Of a stretch of DNA of 64,000 nt, positions 46,055-59,780 are shown piece by piece; within the stretch, counting starts at the first letter, position 1, and every line of letters begins with the position of its first letter. Source of the DNA: Setoptus koraiensis (Eukaryota > Arthropoda); contig CM106585.1 in NCBI GenBank assembly GCA_048013815.1, forward strand, positions 1,054,001-1,118,000, read 5' to 3'. The position numbers and the translations under genes are program-made. The notes under the pieces were generated by a model. The model ran no database searches. It was not told the origin of the DNA and worked only from the letters and a program-made list of their open reading frames with translations.

Positions 46055-47273
46055 TTCGAATGGCGTGCTGTTTCGTCTTGTTTGCAGAAACTCACAGGTG
46101 GAGATGCTGACGGAAGAATGTTAATCCTATTGATAACATTGGATCAGTGGTTAGTGAGCATAATGAATCAAGATTAAAGTTAATCTAAAAAAGAAATTCT
46201 CTCTGTATGTTTGGTTGTTTTTTTCATCAATGACATCATTGATTGTTGCATACAGTGGTGTGCTCATACATCAACTGCTGCTCGAACATATCGAGAGAGA
46301 GAGAGAAAGTTATAGCGTGGAGAAACGAGCTGAGAATCAAAGCCTCTGATCTAATGATCTATGATCACGCAATAAATCTAAAGACATTTTAAATACAATT
46401 CAATTCAATTAGATCCAATTGAAAGCCTATTATGTTGTTCTCAGCTTTCATGGCTTATGGCTCCTAGTTGGCTAATGGAACAACAACAATTTTATTTTAA
46501 ATCTTTCTATTATGTCTCTGTGTTGATAGTAAAACAATAAAATAAAATACAACAAAATGGCTGTTTAAATTTGAACAACTCATAGAGAATATCGTATAGA
46601 GAATATTGTAAATATTGTACATACTACAAAAGACAATTGCAAACAATATTTGTTGTGCTGGTTCATTCGCTGTTGTTGTAGACTTGTGTCGGAATGCTCT
46701 TGAATTATCCACTTTGATAGCTCTTTAGTTTAATGGCAAGTAAAGCAAGACAAATAATGAATAAACTGGGCGCAACTGCTATGTTGGGCCAATGTCAATG
46801 AAAACAGTCTCAGCAACTTTATTACATAGTCTACAAAACACTCCTTGAAATAATCTTTCTGATACCTTTGAGTGAATCAAACATTTTTTTGTTGTCAAAT
46901 CTGTTGCTCAGAAATAGAAATCAAGTTCAGTAAAGTTATAAATAATGATTGCTGTTGACAAGCCCTTCATCGCCAATAAACACATTAGCATAATGCATAT
47001 ATCAGAAGCAACAATTAGTCCATCACAATAGTATCAATCAGTAGTGCCTTGTTGGCTGGCGTGCGTGCTGGTGCCAATGACAAACAACAATGGAAACAAG
47101 TGCAGCTTTCATCTTTATAATTCAACATACTGCCCAAATTGTCATCATGTTTCGTGTCGCAACCCACTAATAGTAGTGTCATCAACAATTTATGTGACAT
47201 GGCATCCTAAGTTAATTAGTTAATTGATGAGCAGCAATTACATTGTGAACAAATAAACAAATTATTGTTGTCG

Positions 47274-50200
47274 CTAAAATTCCAGTTCCACTGGATACTC
47301 GCCCGTGAGACAAGCCAAACAGTGGCCCACCCTCGATTGGATCTCTTTGTCTGTTAATAGGCCATTGTCTTGTGCTTGTGGTTGGCCTGCTGTCTTGTTA
47401 ATGTCTAGCGTCTTAATTTGTTGTATATTATTATTATTATTAGTATTCAAAGCCGTTGCTGTTGCGCCCTCTGCTTGCTGAGATGACACCGACACAGCCT
47501 TGTAAACGGGCCCAATACTTCGGGACTTTTCTAGTTTCAATTTGTCTATTATGCCCGATTGAACAGATTCCTTTAGGCCGTCTATCGATAAATATCTGAG
47601 TGAGGCAGCGCCAAGATTCAATGCAAACTCATCGGGCGTCAAATGATTGGCTATGAGCTCCTCTTTAGTGGGTATGTTAATGCCCATGTAACAGGGAAAA
47701 TGTAACGGTGGCGAGGCTATCCTTATGTGAACCTCCTTTGCGCCGGCCTCTTTCAGCAGACGAACCAATTGACCGATTGTGGTGCCGCGAACTATTGAAT
47801 CGTCAATAAGTATGATGGACTTGCCAACGCAATTCTCCGTTAATGGTCCGAATTTTTTCGCGACCCCCAAACGACGCAATCTAGTTGACGGTTGAATGAA
47901 CGTCCTACCAACATAACGATTCTTACAAAATACCTCCACATAGGGTATTCCCGATTGTGAGGCATAACCCAAGGCTGCCGGTATGGATGATTCAGGAACT
48001 GGAGCAACAATATATTCGGCCAGATCACTGGTGGCGGTGGTTGCGGGCGACTCAATGGCCAGTCTGCGGCCGCATTTCATTCGCACGGCATAGATTGTTT
48101 GTTTCTCCAATATGGAATCGGGCCGGGCAAAGTACACATACTCAAATATACAAAAGGCGGGTGATATTGCTGCGACAAAACAATGTTTTTTTTTAATATT
48201 ATTATTATTATCATCATTATAATACAAGGAAATTAGTTGATTGATATATAGTAACGGTATCGGTTGCTTCGACCACTCACCTTCGGGCGGCCGGGGCATT
48301 ATGGCCAGAGTTTTGGGTATCTTGCAGTTACGCTCAAACTTGACTATTTCGCCCGGCTCAACGTCTCGCTTTAGTTTGGCGTGTATACTCGGGAATGAGC
48401 ATGATTCTGACGATATACACCAGCCCTCAATCAAACAATTGTCGATTATGCTCCAGGGCATGTCGCCGTGATCGCCGGCATAAGGTGGCGGCACCAGCAT
48501 GCCTATGGTCAGTGGTCTGTTTCCGAAGGAATCGCGACAGGCATAGATGCACTCGTTGAACATTATTATCAAGGAATAGGATATAGGTGTCAGAGACATC
48601 AAATGTATCAGCCTTGATGTTATCTCGTCCTCTTCCCTGGTCAATTCACTTTTCCACAATGGGATTCGTTCATTTTCTGTTCCGTTTTCCACGCGCTTCT
48701 GATAGGGGCTTTTCTATTTATCATAATGAGATAAGCGAAGGAAAACAAAAGCAAACAAACAAAAGTTAAACAACACACTCGGTGACTCATGTCTAGTCTG
48801 GGTGTGTATGTGTATCTTTGCGGTCAGTGATCAATTAAATAATTTTAAGAGGGTCACATCGAGCCAACCACGACATCAACATCAACATAGACGACAACAA
48901 CGTCACTTGTTGATTGCTGATTGTTGATAACCAATACTTGAGCTTCATTACGTCATTCACGTCGCTATCTAATCACAAGTTACATAACACCGGTCCTCAC
49001 TCGTTGACTGGTTGTGCACTGTGTAATGTCTCAAGACTTTAACGCTATTATATTGTGATACTGCAAATCAACTATTGTCAGCATTAAACAGCAACAATTT
49101 AGACCAACAGCCTACTCATTCAACAATCAAAACTGTTTACATTGATGATAAGATAGATAGATTTTTGAGTGATTTAACAATGATTATCCTACACTTATAC
49201 ACAAGTAATGCTGTCGTCATATGGTCTCACAAGCCACAATGCTCCACTGTTCCAACAATACATCACCATTCGAATTACTACTGCTAGATATATAAGATAG
49301 AGATCATCATTTTGGTTGCTAAGGGTAACTGGCGCTACTAATGAGATCCTCAAATAGATAGACATCACTTTTGGCAATAATGTATAGGCAACATACACTT
49401 GCAATATCTGACGACTGCTCCAGAATATGCAATCATCAACAACCATTATTACTATTATCATAATGCTTGTGTTTTCGTCTCATTTCTATGCCGGATTACT
49501 ATCCACTACCATTGCTGCTATTATTCTATCGATAAACTATTATTATCAAATATCTACACATCCTTAAATAGTTCATAGATAGTGCATATAGACATTATCT
49601 TGTAAATTGTGTCTGAGCACATTCAAACAAATGATGATTGCTGCTCTCTAGATAGGCTACATTGAGCCAATAACAATGTATGTCGCCACAGTAGAGGCCT
49701 CAACTTACTGAACACTGATCTAGTTAGTTGATTAATGACACCAATCAACAACACGAGCGCAAAGACTGATTTCATTGTTTCAGCTCGTGGATCATCTCAA
49801 CGCAGATGCAACCAGTAATTGAGTTAACCCCTTCATCACTCCATCTAGAGTAGTATGCTCGTATATTAATCAATCAGTACTATTCAATCAATAGTATCGA
49901 TAATTCTGTGTATGTGTGAGTGGAAAAACTATTGAAGATTACATACCGAACTAGATGACTTGAGTGATAACTCACTACCGGATCTGGACCTTGTTGTTAC
50001 ATTGTCAGCGTCTATTGCGTTGCTATTTACATTGTTGTTTCCATTAATATAATATTGTTCTCCTTTCTCCTTTTCAAGCTGCTTCCTTATTCTAGGATGT
50101 CTGAATTCTTTAGGTGGCGGCTGACTGAGACATTGGATAATTAATTCCGAGTCGCTACCAGTGGTCAAACCAACACCGTTGTCAAGAAGATTCTTTCTAA

Positions 50201-50925
50201 GAACGCTTGAATTTACCAATTCCCCATTGTGACTCACTGCAATTGTTCCGTAGCTAGTATGAACAACAAATGGCTGTGCCAATTGCAAATTACCACTACC
50301 ACCCGTCGTAGAATATCTATTGCACAATGATTTAATTAAAAATAAAAAGTATTATTGTCCCAATCATCTCAACATGATAATAGTTGCGCCACCCAAAATC
50401 AGTCTTAAATTGTGAACTTACCTAGTATGACCGACTCCGAGGTTACCCTTCAAAGACATCATTGAGAATTCTGTAAATGCCGAACTGACCAAACCTTCAG
50501 CTCTTGAAACACTAAATGGCTCTGATTTGTATTTACATGTCACTATACCTGCTGATTCCTGGCCTCTTTTATTTTACAATGATCATATCGTTATAGAATA
50601 TAGTTAGTTGATGGTCGTGATGCAACCTATTGATGACCCTGGTGCTTTCGACATTCTATGTTCGTATACGCGATGTTAGTTACCTATGCTGTAATCCTAC
50701 TAAACCAAGACATATTATATGGGCTACGTCGAGACTCGTTGGCCAGTCTCCATTTGATATGCAACCAAACACACCACACTTCTCCTCCAAAGCTGTTTCA
50801 CGAAACAAATCGTCACAATTTGCTAGATCGGCATCTGAAACTATTGGACCATCTTCATCGTTCGTTGTTCCACACAGATATTTCAATCTTCTCACTGCCA
50901 TTGATTCATTTGCGGTCGAACTCAT
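47274..50925 (-). CDS. PPAT: Amidophosphoribosyltransferase (glutamine PRPP amidotransferase)
   Basis: First committed step of purine synthesis: PRPP plus glutamine gives phosphoribosylamine. Five exons join in phase: 50684-50925, 50422-50565, 49947-50316, 48281-48698 and 47274-48169, giving 689 aa (human 517). An extended N-terminus precedes the nucleophile Cys50 (EEKCGVFGC); in relatives the residues before this Cys are removed. The class II glutaminase part continues ([16 protein letters not shown]). The PRPP site [13 protein letters not shown] and all four Fe-S Cys ([35 protein letters not shown]) are present. Extra length comes from a Lys/Glu/Asn/Ser insertion around the exon 3-4 junction and an Asn/Gln-rich insertion before the C-terminus. 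The 111-bp last intron has no in-frame stop and a length divisible by three. Confidence 0.95.
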
Positions 50926-52923
50926 TATGACAAGCACAAATAAATTTTACCTGAATTGTCCCAAACAATTTGACTTGCAGTAGCAAAATAGTATTTCACG
51001 TATTAGCCGGATGTTCAGACGGAGCTTGGAGAGTGTCTCGAATTTTATAAAACTAAACTATTATTGAACACAGATTCTCTGAGATAAACATCTTAATGTG
51101 TGTTTAATTCTTCGAGTAATTCTAAACAGATATGGCACTGTAATTGTCTGTTGAATAGATGTGGGTTCTCTCACTGAGCATATGAATACTGATTTTGTGC
51201 AGTTACCGTTGGCTATCACTTGGTGAATACGATTTTTCTCTTGATTTTTAGATACAGCAAGACATTTTTTAGAATTCTCTATGACACCGGCCATGCTACA
51301 TTTCAGTCGCTTTCTAGATCGCTCGCTTGTCTTTCCTACCTTATATCTTCGATCTATATCTCAAGCAATCTCTTACTACTACTTTTGTGATAATGTTGTT
51401 GATCAGGATCTATCAGTGAAATACCACCAATAAGGAGATATGTGAATGTTGCTCGATAGCAAAAATGCTCGAATAAGTAAACTGTGTTCACTTTTTTCGG
51501 GTGTCTTTCTATATACTAGTAGTAATAATTGATTTGCGCACAATGACAAATTGTTTTTCTATCTATTGTCGGATGTTGACGTAGTCATAACTTCTTATAG
51601 TTTCATAAATATTTCACAATTCGATTGTCAAATAACACTGTATACATGATTGCTAGATCACATAGTTGGTCTGATGATGTTTTATCTTGATTTGGATAAT
51701 AGACTTTCGCTTGTCTCAGCGTGGAGTTCACCAATAGTGCAATTGTATCTTCAGCTCACATAGACTATTGTGTCTAGCAAGATACAACACAGCAACCAGC
51801 AACAAGATGATTAGGTCAATTATAATCGATAAGTGCAATTTGCATAGCGAAATCATCGTTAAACAGCCTGCATTAATTGTTGATCAGTCGTTCATTACGT
51901 AAGTTTAAATGAATATCGAATATGCCTTTCTAGATCTTAATTAAATCATCATTAAAGCTAGATCATTATTAAATATCATACGCTAACGACGAGTAAGATT
52001 TTTCGAACTATCAATAAATTACTCAAAAAGATTTTGTCATTTAAGTTGAAAGTTAGAAAAAAGTTAGAACTTACAAGGACTCACGACGATGACGCCCGAA
52101 TCCACTCAACTATAGCTTTGTTTTGTTCCACAGATTCATAGAAGTAAGAAAACACTATTCCCAAGTCCAAGTTTTTTGATAATCCTGAGAAAAACTGATA
52201 ATTCATGCGGCGCATATCCCCTCCATTTTGTACGGAAGCTAGCGCACTATTTCAGAAATTCAGAGAATTCTGCAACCACGCGCACCCAATGATAGACCAC
52301 ATATAAGGCGCGTGTGAATTTATGAAAGTTCTACACATAAACCTTGTGAATCTCGGTGCCTTTTTCCTACTCGCAAGCTAGAGAGTTAGGAGAAGCCAGC
52401 GTCTGGTTCATAGGCGTATCAAAGTTAGGGTTCACCTTGTAAGCTTAGCAATTCGGGGACCCTCCAGTCGGTTTACAAGTTCGACTTTCCAATCACTAAC
52501 CAGTTCCGAGAGAAGAAACCTCAGACATATTTTTGAAGCGCAAAAGTTATCAAATTGCATGCGATCTTAATTTATTGCCACCAAATTTTTATAATCCTTA
52601 TAAACTTCCATGACTATAATTACATATTTTTTTTTCTTATCTAGAAACCTTCGTAATCATTAATAACTTAATTATTGTTGTAACTTAAAACTGTCGCTAT
52701 ATGCCTTTCTGGCTATTGTCACGTTTTTAAACAAAACGTTCGATCAATAAGCTGATAAATTTTGATAATAGTCATGGAAATTATATCTGATAGTTAATGA
52801 TTCTACTATGGTTGTAAACTCTCATTCGTATCCAAGTACTATCTGTCAACTTGGGGCGCCAATGCTATCTCATGATTTGTGTGATTGATAGTTTCAATTG
52901 AGTGAACAAATATTCAATGATGA
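50926..52923. other. PPAT upstream region and AP-2 alpha 3' flank
   Basis: The first few hundred bases should carry the PPAT promoter. The part at about 52.16-52.54 kb is less AT-rich than its surroundings and contains words such as GCGCGTG and CGGGGACCCTCC. It has no open frame and could be a non-coding RNA or old insertion, but no structure was proven. The rest is AT-rich with nothing recognised. Confidence 0.4.
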
Positions 52924-55900
52924 TCAGAGTTGTTCTACAAGCAATTCGAGTAACTTGTCCAAAACCAGCTTGTTAGTTGATTTCAAAGTAAGCCTGTACA
53001 TTTCTGTAGGACGATGACGCTGTAACCTCAACAAACAGCCAATTTTAACATTCCTAGTGTGAATGATACCTGCACAAACATAGTTCCCTGGGTCTATACC
53101 TGGTAAAATTTCAAACCCAAATCCTTTCAGCTTGTTGTCTGTGGCTTCATCATCCATTGGAAAATTAGCTTTAAAATCTTTCTGTGCTTCCTGTTCTGGC
53201 TCCTTCAGGTTTTTCCAACGTGCAAAAAAGTCATCCCGACCCATTGATGTTGGCTCAAAGAACTTGTTCAGGAAAACAGGCAATTTGATAGATATGTCCT
53301 CCTTTGCTGTCCCATGCATGAATGATATATGTAACTCTGGTAACTCATCATAATAACCAGCACATTCAACAGTTACAGCTTGAGGTACTTGCTTACCCGG
53401 ATCGACTGTGGATCCGATTTGTTTTGCTTCTACAGTCAGATTAGTTTGTGTTAAAGGTGGTACAGCTAATTTTACTGTGAAGTACGACAATTGCATCTTT
53501 GTCTTATTACCATAGAAGACATTGATCCTACCCATGTACTTTTTGAATTCACATTTGACGCCAATCTGGATTAAAACATTCTCAAATATAACTCCGTTTT
53601 GCCTACACACAAGTTTCTTTATACCATCACTATTGGGCACGTTTGGTTGTATAGTCCCACCTGAAAAAGGCGAGGCTGGCTTTTCTGCAGAAGGTTGAGC
53701 CGTGTTGCTTAAGTCTCCAAATACATCAACGAGAAGATTAGTATTAGATTGCTGCTGTATCGGTGCCTCGAAGGCACCATGGCCAGTATTTCCAGATGAA
53801 ACTGATAAACCGAGTAGATCTCCGGCGTCATTGTTGCTGTCGATAAGATCATTTTCAAAGTTATTGGTAGATCCATTTTCATTGGGTGCTCTATTTTCCT
53901 TTGTCGTTACTGCAGAGTGGGCAACTCCATCCGTAACTCCGGGCTTCTTCTTCTTTAGAATTGCTAGTATAGATGATTCCCGCTCCGGGAAAGGTGGCAT
54001 TTCTTCTAAGACAGTAGCGAGTATTTCAGGCGATGCTACTTTGCTAATAGCTAAATATTCTACAGCTCTTTGTTGAAGCTCTGCGTCCGAGTTACGAATA
54101 TTACTATCAGTGGCTAAAACTGCTTGGATTTCAGGTTTGATCTCGTTGAAAAGATTAATAAATTTTACATAAGTTGTTAATAATAAAGCTCTGGTTGATA
54201 TAGAACATAAATGATATTTAGAATGAAGTAGATTGAATTGTATGCGAGGCGTTGATCTGGGATCACCAGCAATCAAATTTCCAAATTCTCCTAGTATGTA
54301 ACCGGCAACTTTGACCATATTTTCATGACATGCTGGTGCTTGGAGTGCTTCGAAAACGGTTTTGGCTGCATAACCTTGAACATCTTCTCTGTTGATCACA
54401 ATTTGTATGACTCGATACCAAACTTCTTCGCTAACGTAGTCTCCTGCTATACGAATCAATTTGAGAATGACATCGACATACCAGGTGTAATCAGAAGCGT
54501 ATTTCTCAGCTAGTATAGCTACTTTAAGTACCATTTCTTCCCTAATAGAATAGTCAGCTGTTTCCAGATATTTCAACATTTCAGCCACTATTTCTTCAGC
54601 ATTAGTTTTATCGCACATGGCGTATAAGAGATCAACAGCACGTTGTCGAACACTGACATCGCGTTCAGTTTTCAGGGCATTAATTACAGTTTCTTGATGC
54701 TTCTTGACTGCATCATGGCTGAATTCGGACGTTGCTAATAGGCACATACTCTCCAGAGCTAGATATCTGAGATTTGTTTCTCTATGTTGCAAGAATTGGC
54801 CAAGCTGATTGCAAGCCCGGACTAGAATTTGTGGTTCACTATCCATGTGAATGATTAAACTGATAGCTTCAAATAGTACTGCGTTCTTAGCATTAGAGTG
54901 TTGAACCTTTCTTGACTTTGGTGGCTCTTGTGCTTTGTTTAAAATGGTTTCTAAGCACTCTATGAGTCTACCCCTAACGCCCGGGTCGTCAGGTGGTGGG
55001 TAGTTTTGTAGAAGCCGCAACAACTTGACAGAGAGCCACGGGGCTGGAACAAAATAGTAAGTATAGTCTTGTAGATCTGTGTATGAGGCCGTAACTATAC
55101 GGCTTAGCCTGGATACTGCCAATGAGACACATCCTCTGTACTCGTCAGGATTCTTGTGAACAAGAGAATTGATGAGGCTCACGGCTGCTGTTACAACACC
55201 CATGTGCTGATCATTCAGCAGGTGTATAATACGGGATGTCCACTCGTTACTCAATGTCATCTCTGGCATGGCTCGGAACAACCTGAGCAAACATAAAGCT
55301 GCACTTTGTTTGACTACATCAATAGTGTCTCCGGAGACCAATAGTTTTGGAATTTCGGGTGCGAATGTTTCAGCCATCTCACGTGAGCCAATATTTGCTA
55401 TACACTGTAGAGCCAAATTGACGTGTATTGGATTTCTTGAAGATAAATCATTCTTGATATTTTGTATTATGAGACGCATGAGATCACTATTGCTATTCAT
55501 GAGGACAGAAATGAATAGATAACCTATCTGTTTCTCTGAGTACTTATTGGAACTAAGTAAGTTGACTGCCTCCATGTGACCGAAATCAATATCGTGACCA
55601 AGTAGGAAGATAAATAACAATTTACAAACATATTTTTTCTTTTGATACCCATCGATGGCCCTATCGCCTCTAAATTTGTTTCGTATGTTGGCTAACTCTT
55701 TATTTATACGTCTTATCTCAGCCTCCTTGCTTTTGCCTATAGTAATCGTTGGCAGTGTTAATTTTCGAGTAAAAATAATTGTTTAAAAAATATGATGATA
55801 GATGGACAGTAATAGCAATTAGTAATGGTGTTGATGAGGATAACTTGGTAACGTGCCATGGATAATGTTCTATCATAGCGTTACATCATCAATACGCAGA

Positions 55901-56006
55901 ATAAGGGGGCGTATTTTTCGTGATTTTTTGTCTGATACTTACAATTTCTAATGTCGGAGATGAATACGGCTAGACCGCGCATTCCATCTCCTCGAACGGC
56001 AGGCAT
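52924..56006 (-). CDS. AP2A1: AP-2 complex subunit alpha (alpha-adaptin)
   Basis: Two exons, 55943-56006 and 52924-55736, phase 1, 958 aa, within the usual 940-980. Alpha-adaptin is a large subunit of the plasma-membrane clathrin adaptor AP-2. The N-terminus [20 protein letters not shown] is nearly identical to human. The PIP2-binding cluster YQKKKYVCK and the trunk solenoid ([57 protein letters not shown]) follow up to about residue 610. A shortened Asn/Ser/Asp hinge contains LLGLS and LLVDVFGDL. The appendage (about 700-958) keeps the FFARWKNL platform that binds accessory proteins. Nothing essential is missing. Confidence 0.97.
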
Positions 56007-56276
56007 CGTGATTATTATATAATGGTGATAATAATAATATAATTAATTGTTTATGTAATAAGACAGATTCAAAATATTAGAACTGAAAACTAATATAGAA
56101 GAAAATATCGTTCTATCAATTGTTGTCAAATATATTAAATATAAGTAGGTATGCAGTTTAGTAGTGGTGTAGATATAAATATAATAATAATGGTACTGTA
56201 TAGAATGTATCAAATGGTATGCTTGTGCGCTGCTACCGAATGATGGTTCACTCAACTATACCAGTGCTCAACAGAA

Positions 56277-56302
56277 CACACACACACACACACACACACA
56301 CA
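56277..56302. repeat. (AC)n microsatellite
   Basis: Thirteen AC units between AP-2 alpha and the decayed coding relic. Confidence 0.93.
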
Positions 56303-57750
56303 GACGTTTCGTGTGCCCTGTAACGCACAGAGTGAGTACAGTTTGCGCTTGGTTAATTGTACTCTCTGATACTGGGCATGACACCACCCTGTGCACATGG
56401 ACTCTTCTGCTCACATTGATTTGTGCTTCGAAAGTTCCTGCTATGTTATTGCACAGACCACCATGAATATCCGCTTCACAAAACCATCCATGGATACTTG
56501 TAAATTTGAGATTCACCTCCAAAAAGCCACTCCATTGACAGGCCTCATGGATTCCTTTGATTTTGAAAATATCACTCACATATCATTGTCAGTCACATCA
56601 GTAGAGGGACTCTTTACTTTGTATACTGAAGCCACAAGATCCAGAATACTCTCATCCACAATGAATACATAGCGTCGTGCATTTATGAGCGGATAAGTCA
56701 GCCTACTTCACAAATCCATGGGTGAATAATCGATTTCCACAAAGCTCGGCACAGTGTTTGCTGCGCGCTTGGAAAGTATTGAGACTGAGCAACTAACACT
56801 TGTCAGCAGAGGGTACTCAGGCTTAATGAACGCCCCCTTCGGTATATAGAACTGTACTACATAACAGGTGCGTTGACATTCCGAATCCTCTGCTCGCCTG
56901 TTCATTGTCGGCGACAGAAACACTCGCCACCCCCCATAAAGAATTTTTTCGCTTGCAAAGAAAATATGGGAGAAGGCACAGAGGAGACGGGGATATGCAG
57001 GAGATTTACTCGTTCATTTCTACATGTTTCTCTATGCGATAGATTGTGCAACAACATTCAGTAGTTTCTCGCATCTCAATCAAGTCCGAGCTAGCAAGTG
57101 ATGGTTGGTTGCTGATTTGCTCTTTTGGCGTCTTTATTATTCTCTTGAAATCAGCTAAATCTTTTGAGATCTAGACGCATAAGATCAATAAAAATTAGAG
57201 TGAGGTTCCCTGACATTTTCTTGAAGCTGTCATTCCGAAAACTGAAGGATATTCAAAAGTCGCGGAAGTCCTCTGTACGCATGCGTGAAGCAGTTGATTC
57301 CATCTCAACTTTGTGCAGTAGTCGGTCAATTCTCTGATCGTCACGAACTATTGGAGCATTGTGTGAGATTTTCTCATATGCACATCCGGTGGATTTCTTT
57401 AAATCCACCAGGGGCGCACGGAGCAATTTTAAATGCAGACACAATGATGGGATGTCACATTAAATGTTTCTCATTCTTGATTTCGTGCTTCATGATAATG
57501 TGACTCAGATCATCGCACGTGGTTCTTGACGCAGCGGGTGGGGGTGGGGCGTAATGCTTGTCAAATCCGTAGTGATCCTGCAGATAAGTGTCCAACTCAA
57601 AGTTGTCTGCTATTCGCTTGCAACGCGTACGGATATCGAAGCGCGCCGCCCTAGCGGCTGATTCCGTTTTCACTTGATGTGGATTGAGGAGAAGGCAGAC
57701 GTATATAAAAGTGTGCATTACGACAAGGTAACTCAACGAATGGCTCAAAC
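56303..57750 (-). other. Decayed protein-coding relic, family unknown
   Basis: Across about 1.4 kb the minus strand shows several blocks that read like real protein but lie in different frames and are broken in roughly half a dozen places. Blocks include a Pro- and Asp-containing stretch (ELDTYLQDHYGFDKHYAPPP), a basic-charged one (IVRDDQRIDRLLHKVEMEST), a Cys/hydrophobic one (CYVVQFYIPKGAFIKPEYPL) and YVFIVDESILDLVASVYK. No long terminal repeats or inverted ends were seen; a 9-bp-arm hairpin is at 57388-57409. Origin could be a transposon, an endogenised virus or a dead host gene. It should be treated as a fossil of fairly old age. The DNA is less AT-rich than its flanks. Confidence 0.4.
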
Positions 57751-58070
57751 TTCAATGCGAAAAAACTCGTCCGAGGGCGCTAACTGGTCTCGCGTATGCG
57801 GCGTAAACTGCAAATAGCAGTCTGCAACATGACGAACGACGCGCACCTAGCGTTAGAAAACCACTTCGTTATTTACCCGCTCGCTGTTTCAATAAACATG
57901 ATCTGGTAATACTAACACGGAGCAGAAACATTTATCTATACGCTCTGCCGCTTTACTGTGCATTCTATGGTAGATGTAGCCACGGGTATTCTTTCAATTA
58001 TTGTTATGCGAATTATTGTAATATAGCAAAAGAGGCAAATCAATAATAATAACGACAATCTATTATTATA

Positions 58071-59738
58071 ATGAATTCCACCAACACCAATGATACGGAA
58101 GAAGCAGCACCGGTCTCACCTTCTAAGCCAAAGGAGAATGCAGCAACCTTACCAACCGAGAGTCCAGCCAATCTTCCTGAAGGCTCCTCAGAGACCAACA
58201 ATCAAAATAATAATACTACCAATAACAATAACAACAACAGTAACAACAACAGCAACAGCAACAACACCAACAATAATAGCGGTAATAGTAATAATAATAC
58301 TAAAAACAATAGAGGTAATTCAAATAGCCGGAGAGGCAGATCACGTTCACCAATGAACAATCAGGCTAAAGATCCACGATCATTAAGACGTGTTTACGTG
58401 GCCAATGTGGCATTCGATGTTAAATGGAATGAATTGAAGGACTTCTTCAGAGAGAAAGTAGGTAATGTGGTCTATTGTCAAATGTTTGAAAACGACGATG
58501 GTAAATCCAGAGGCTGCGGCCTGGTTGAATTTAGTGACCAACAATCGGCAAAGCGTGCCATTGAAACATTACACCGATCTGAATATAAAGGTAGAGAATT
58601 GGTTGTTAAAGAAGATCTCGATTGTGAACGTGATCGTTATGGAAGGATTATAACACCAAACTCTAATAGGAATAGAGATGATAGCCAACGCCGTGATGGA
58701 GGCGGCGGAGGAGGAGGCGGTGGAGGAAATCGTGGAAACCGTCAAATGCAACAACAGCAGCAACCGCAACAAGACTCATATGGCTATGATAATTCGGTTA
58801 TGTCAAATGCTTACGGTGCACAACAAAACACTTATGGTCTAAGCCAACAATTTTTAGATTCATTAGGCATATCAGGACCACTCAATAACAGAATATTTGT
58901 TGCAAATCTAGACTATAAGGTAGACACCAGTAAACTAGAGGAGATATACAAATTGGCAGGTAAGGTAGCCAAAGTTAAGTTATCAACCGACTCATCGGGA
59001 CAATCCAAAGGCTATGGAACAATTGAATACGAGCACCCAGTAGAGGCAGTTCAAGCTATCTCGATGTTTCATAATCAGAAATTATATGGTCGCCCCATGA
59101 GTGTTAGAATGGACAAATACGAATGCGAGGATGATGCCGAAGCCCTTCCCACTAAACTACCTGCTGGATTAGATGGCATCGGTAAGGGTTTGGGAGTTGG
59201 TGGACAACCTTTAAATATTGCCAAAAGTATTATGAATGCCGCTCTAGTAGCTCCACCAATTTTAGGCGGCCCAGGACAACCTGTATCTCATGTACCTCAA
59301 GCTGTGCAACCAATGCAGCAAGTAGTGATGCAACCTATGAGCGCTGTAGCTGGACATGGTCTAGGTGATAGCATTTCAACTTATCCAACATTGCAACATC
59401 AGGCTAGCATGGCAGCCGCTGCAGTGGTCCCAAATACTGGTACTTTGACTATGTCTTCCAATGCTGGACAACCAGTGAACGTTTATCACCACCAACAACA
59501 AGCTGTCAGCAGCATCCAAAACCAAGCCGCCAGCCACATGAACCCACAGACCGTTTTAGCTGGAACAATGCAAAACACCGTCAACACACTGAACACCATG
59601 AATAACCCGACAGCAGTTGGTGCACCAAGCGCAAATAATTTAAGTGTGTTTAGTACATTCGAACGGCAATTTCGGGAAAAATATCCAATGCAAGTGACTA
59701 ACCAGCAAGCCCCAGCGGTACAGCAACAACCAAATCCT

Positions 59739-59780
<42 letters not shown>

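Larger units (their letters stand above)
40854..47273. other. 6.4 kb gene-poor stretch with weak exon candidates
   Basis: AT-rich DNA with CT/GA and CAA repeats. No conserved domain was recognised. Four coding-like patches are worth noting: phase-compatible minus exons around 42.0-42.2 and 41.5-41.83 kb; a minus frame at 42771-43019 with a signal-like start after an acceptor; a 62-codon secreted-peptide-like frame at 45168-45356; and a GC-rich island at 45962-46054. None can be tied into a gene with confidence. Confidence 0.4.
56007..58070. other. Intergenic region between AP-2 alpha and the hnRNP M-like gene
   Basis: The two genes are divergent, so the ends hold their promoters; both immediate upstream stretches are ATA/AAT-rich (near 56020-56180 and 58000-58070). 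The middle is filled by the AC repeat and the decayed coding relic at 56303-57750. Confidence 0.5.

Noticed and set aside
52470-52500. GTTCGACTTT, a partial B-box match in a less AT-rich block
   Set aside because: No cloverleaf could be drawn around it.
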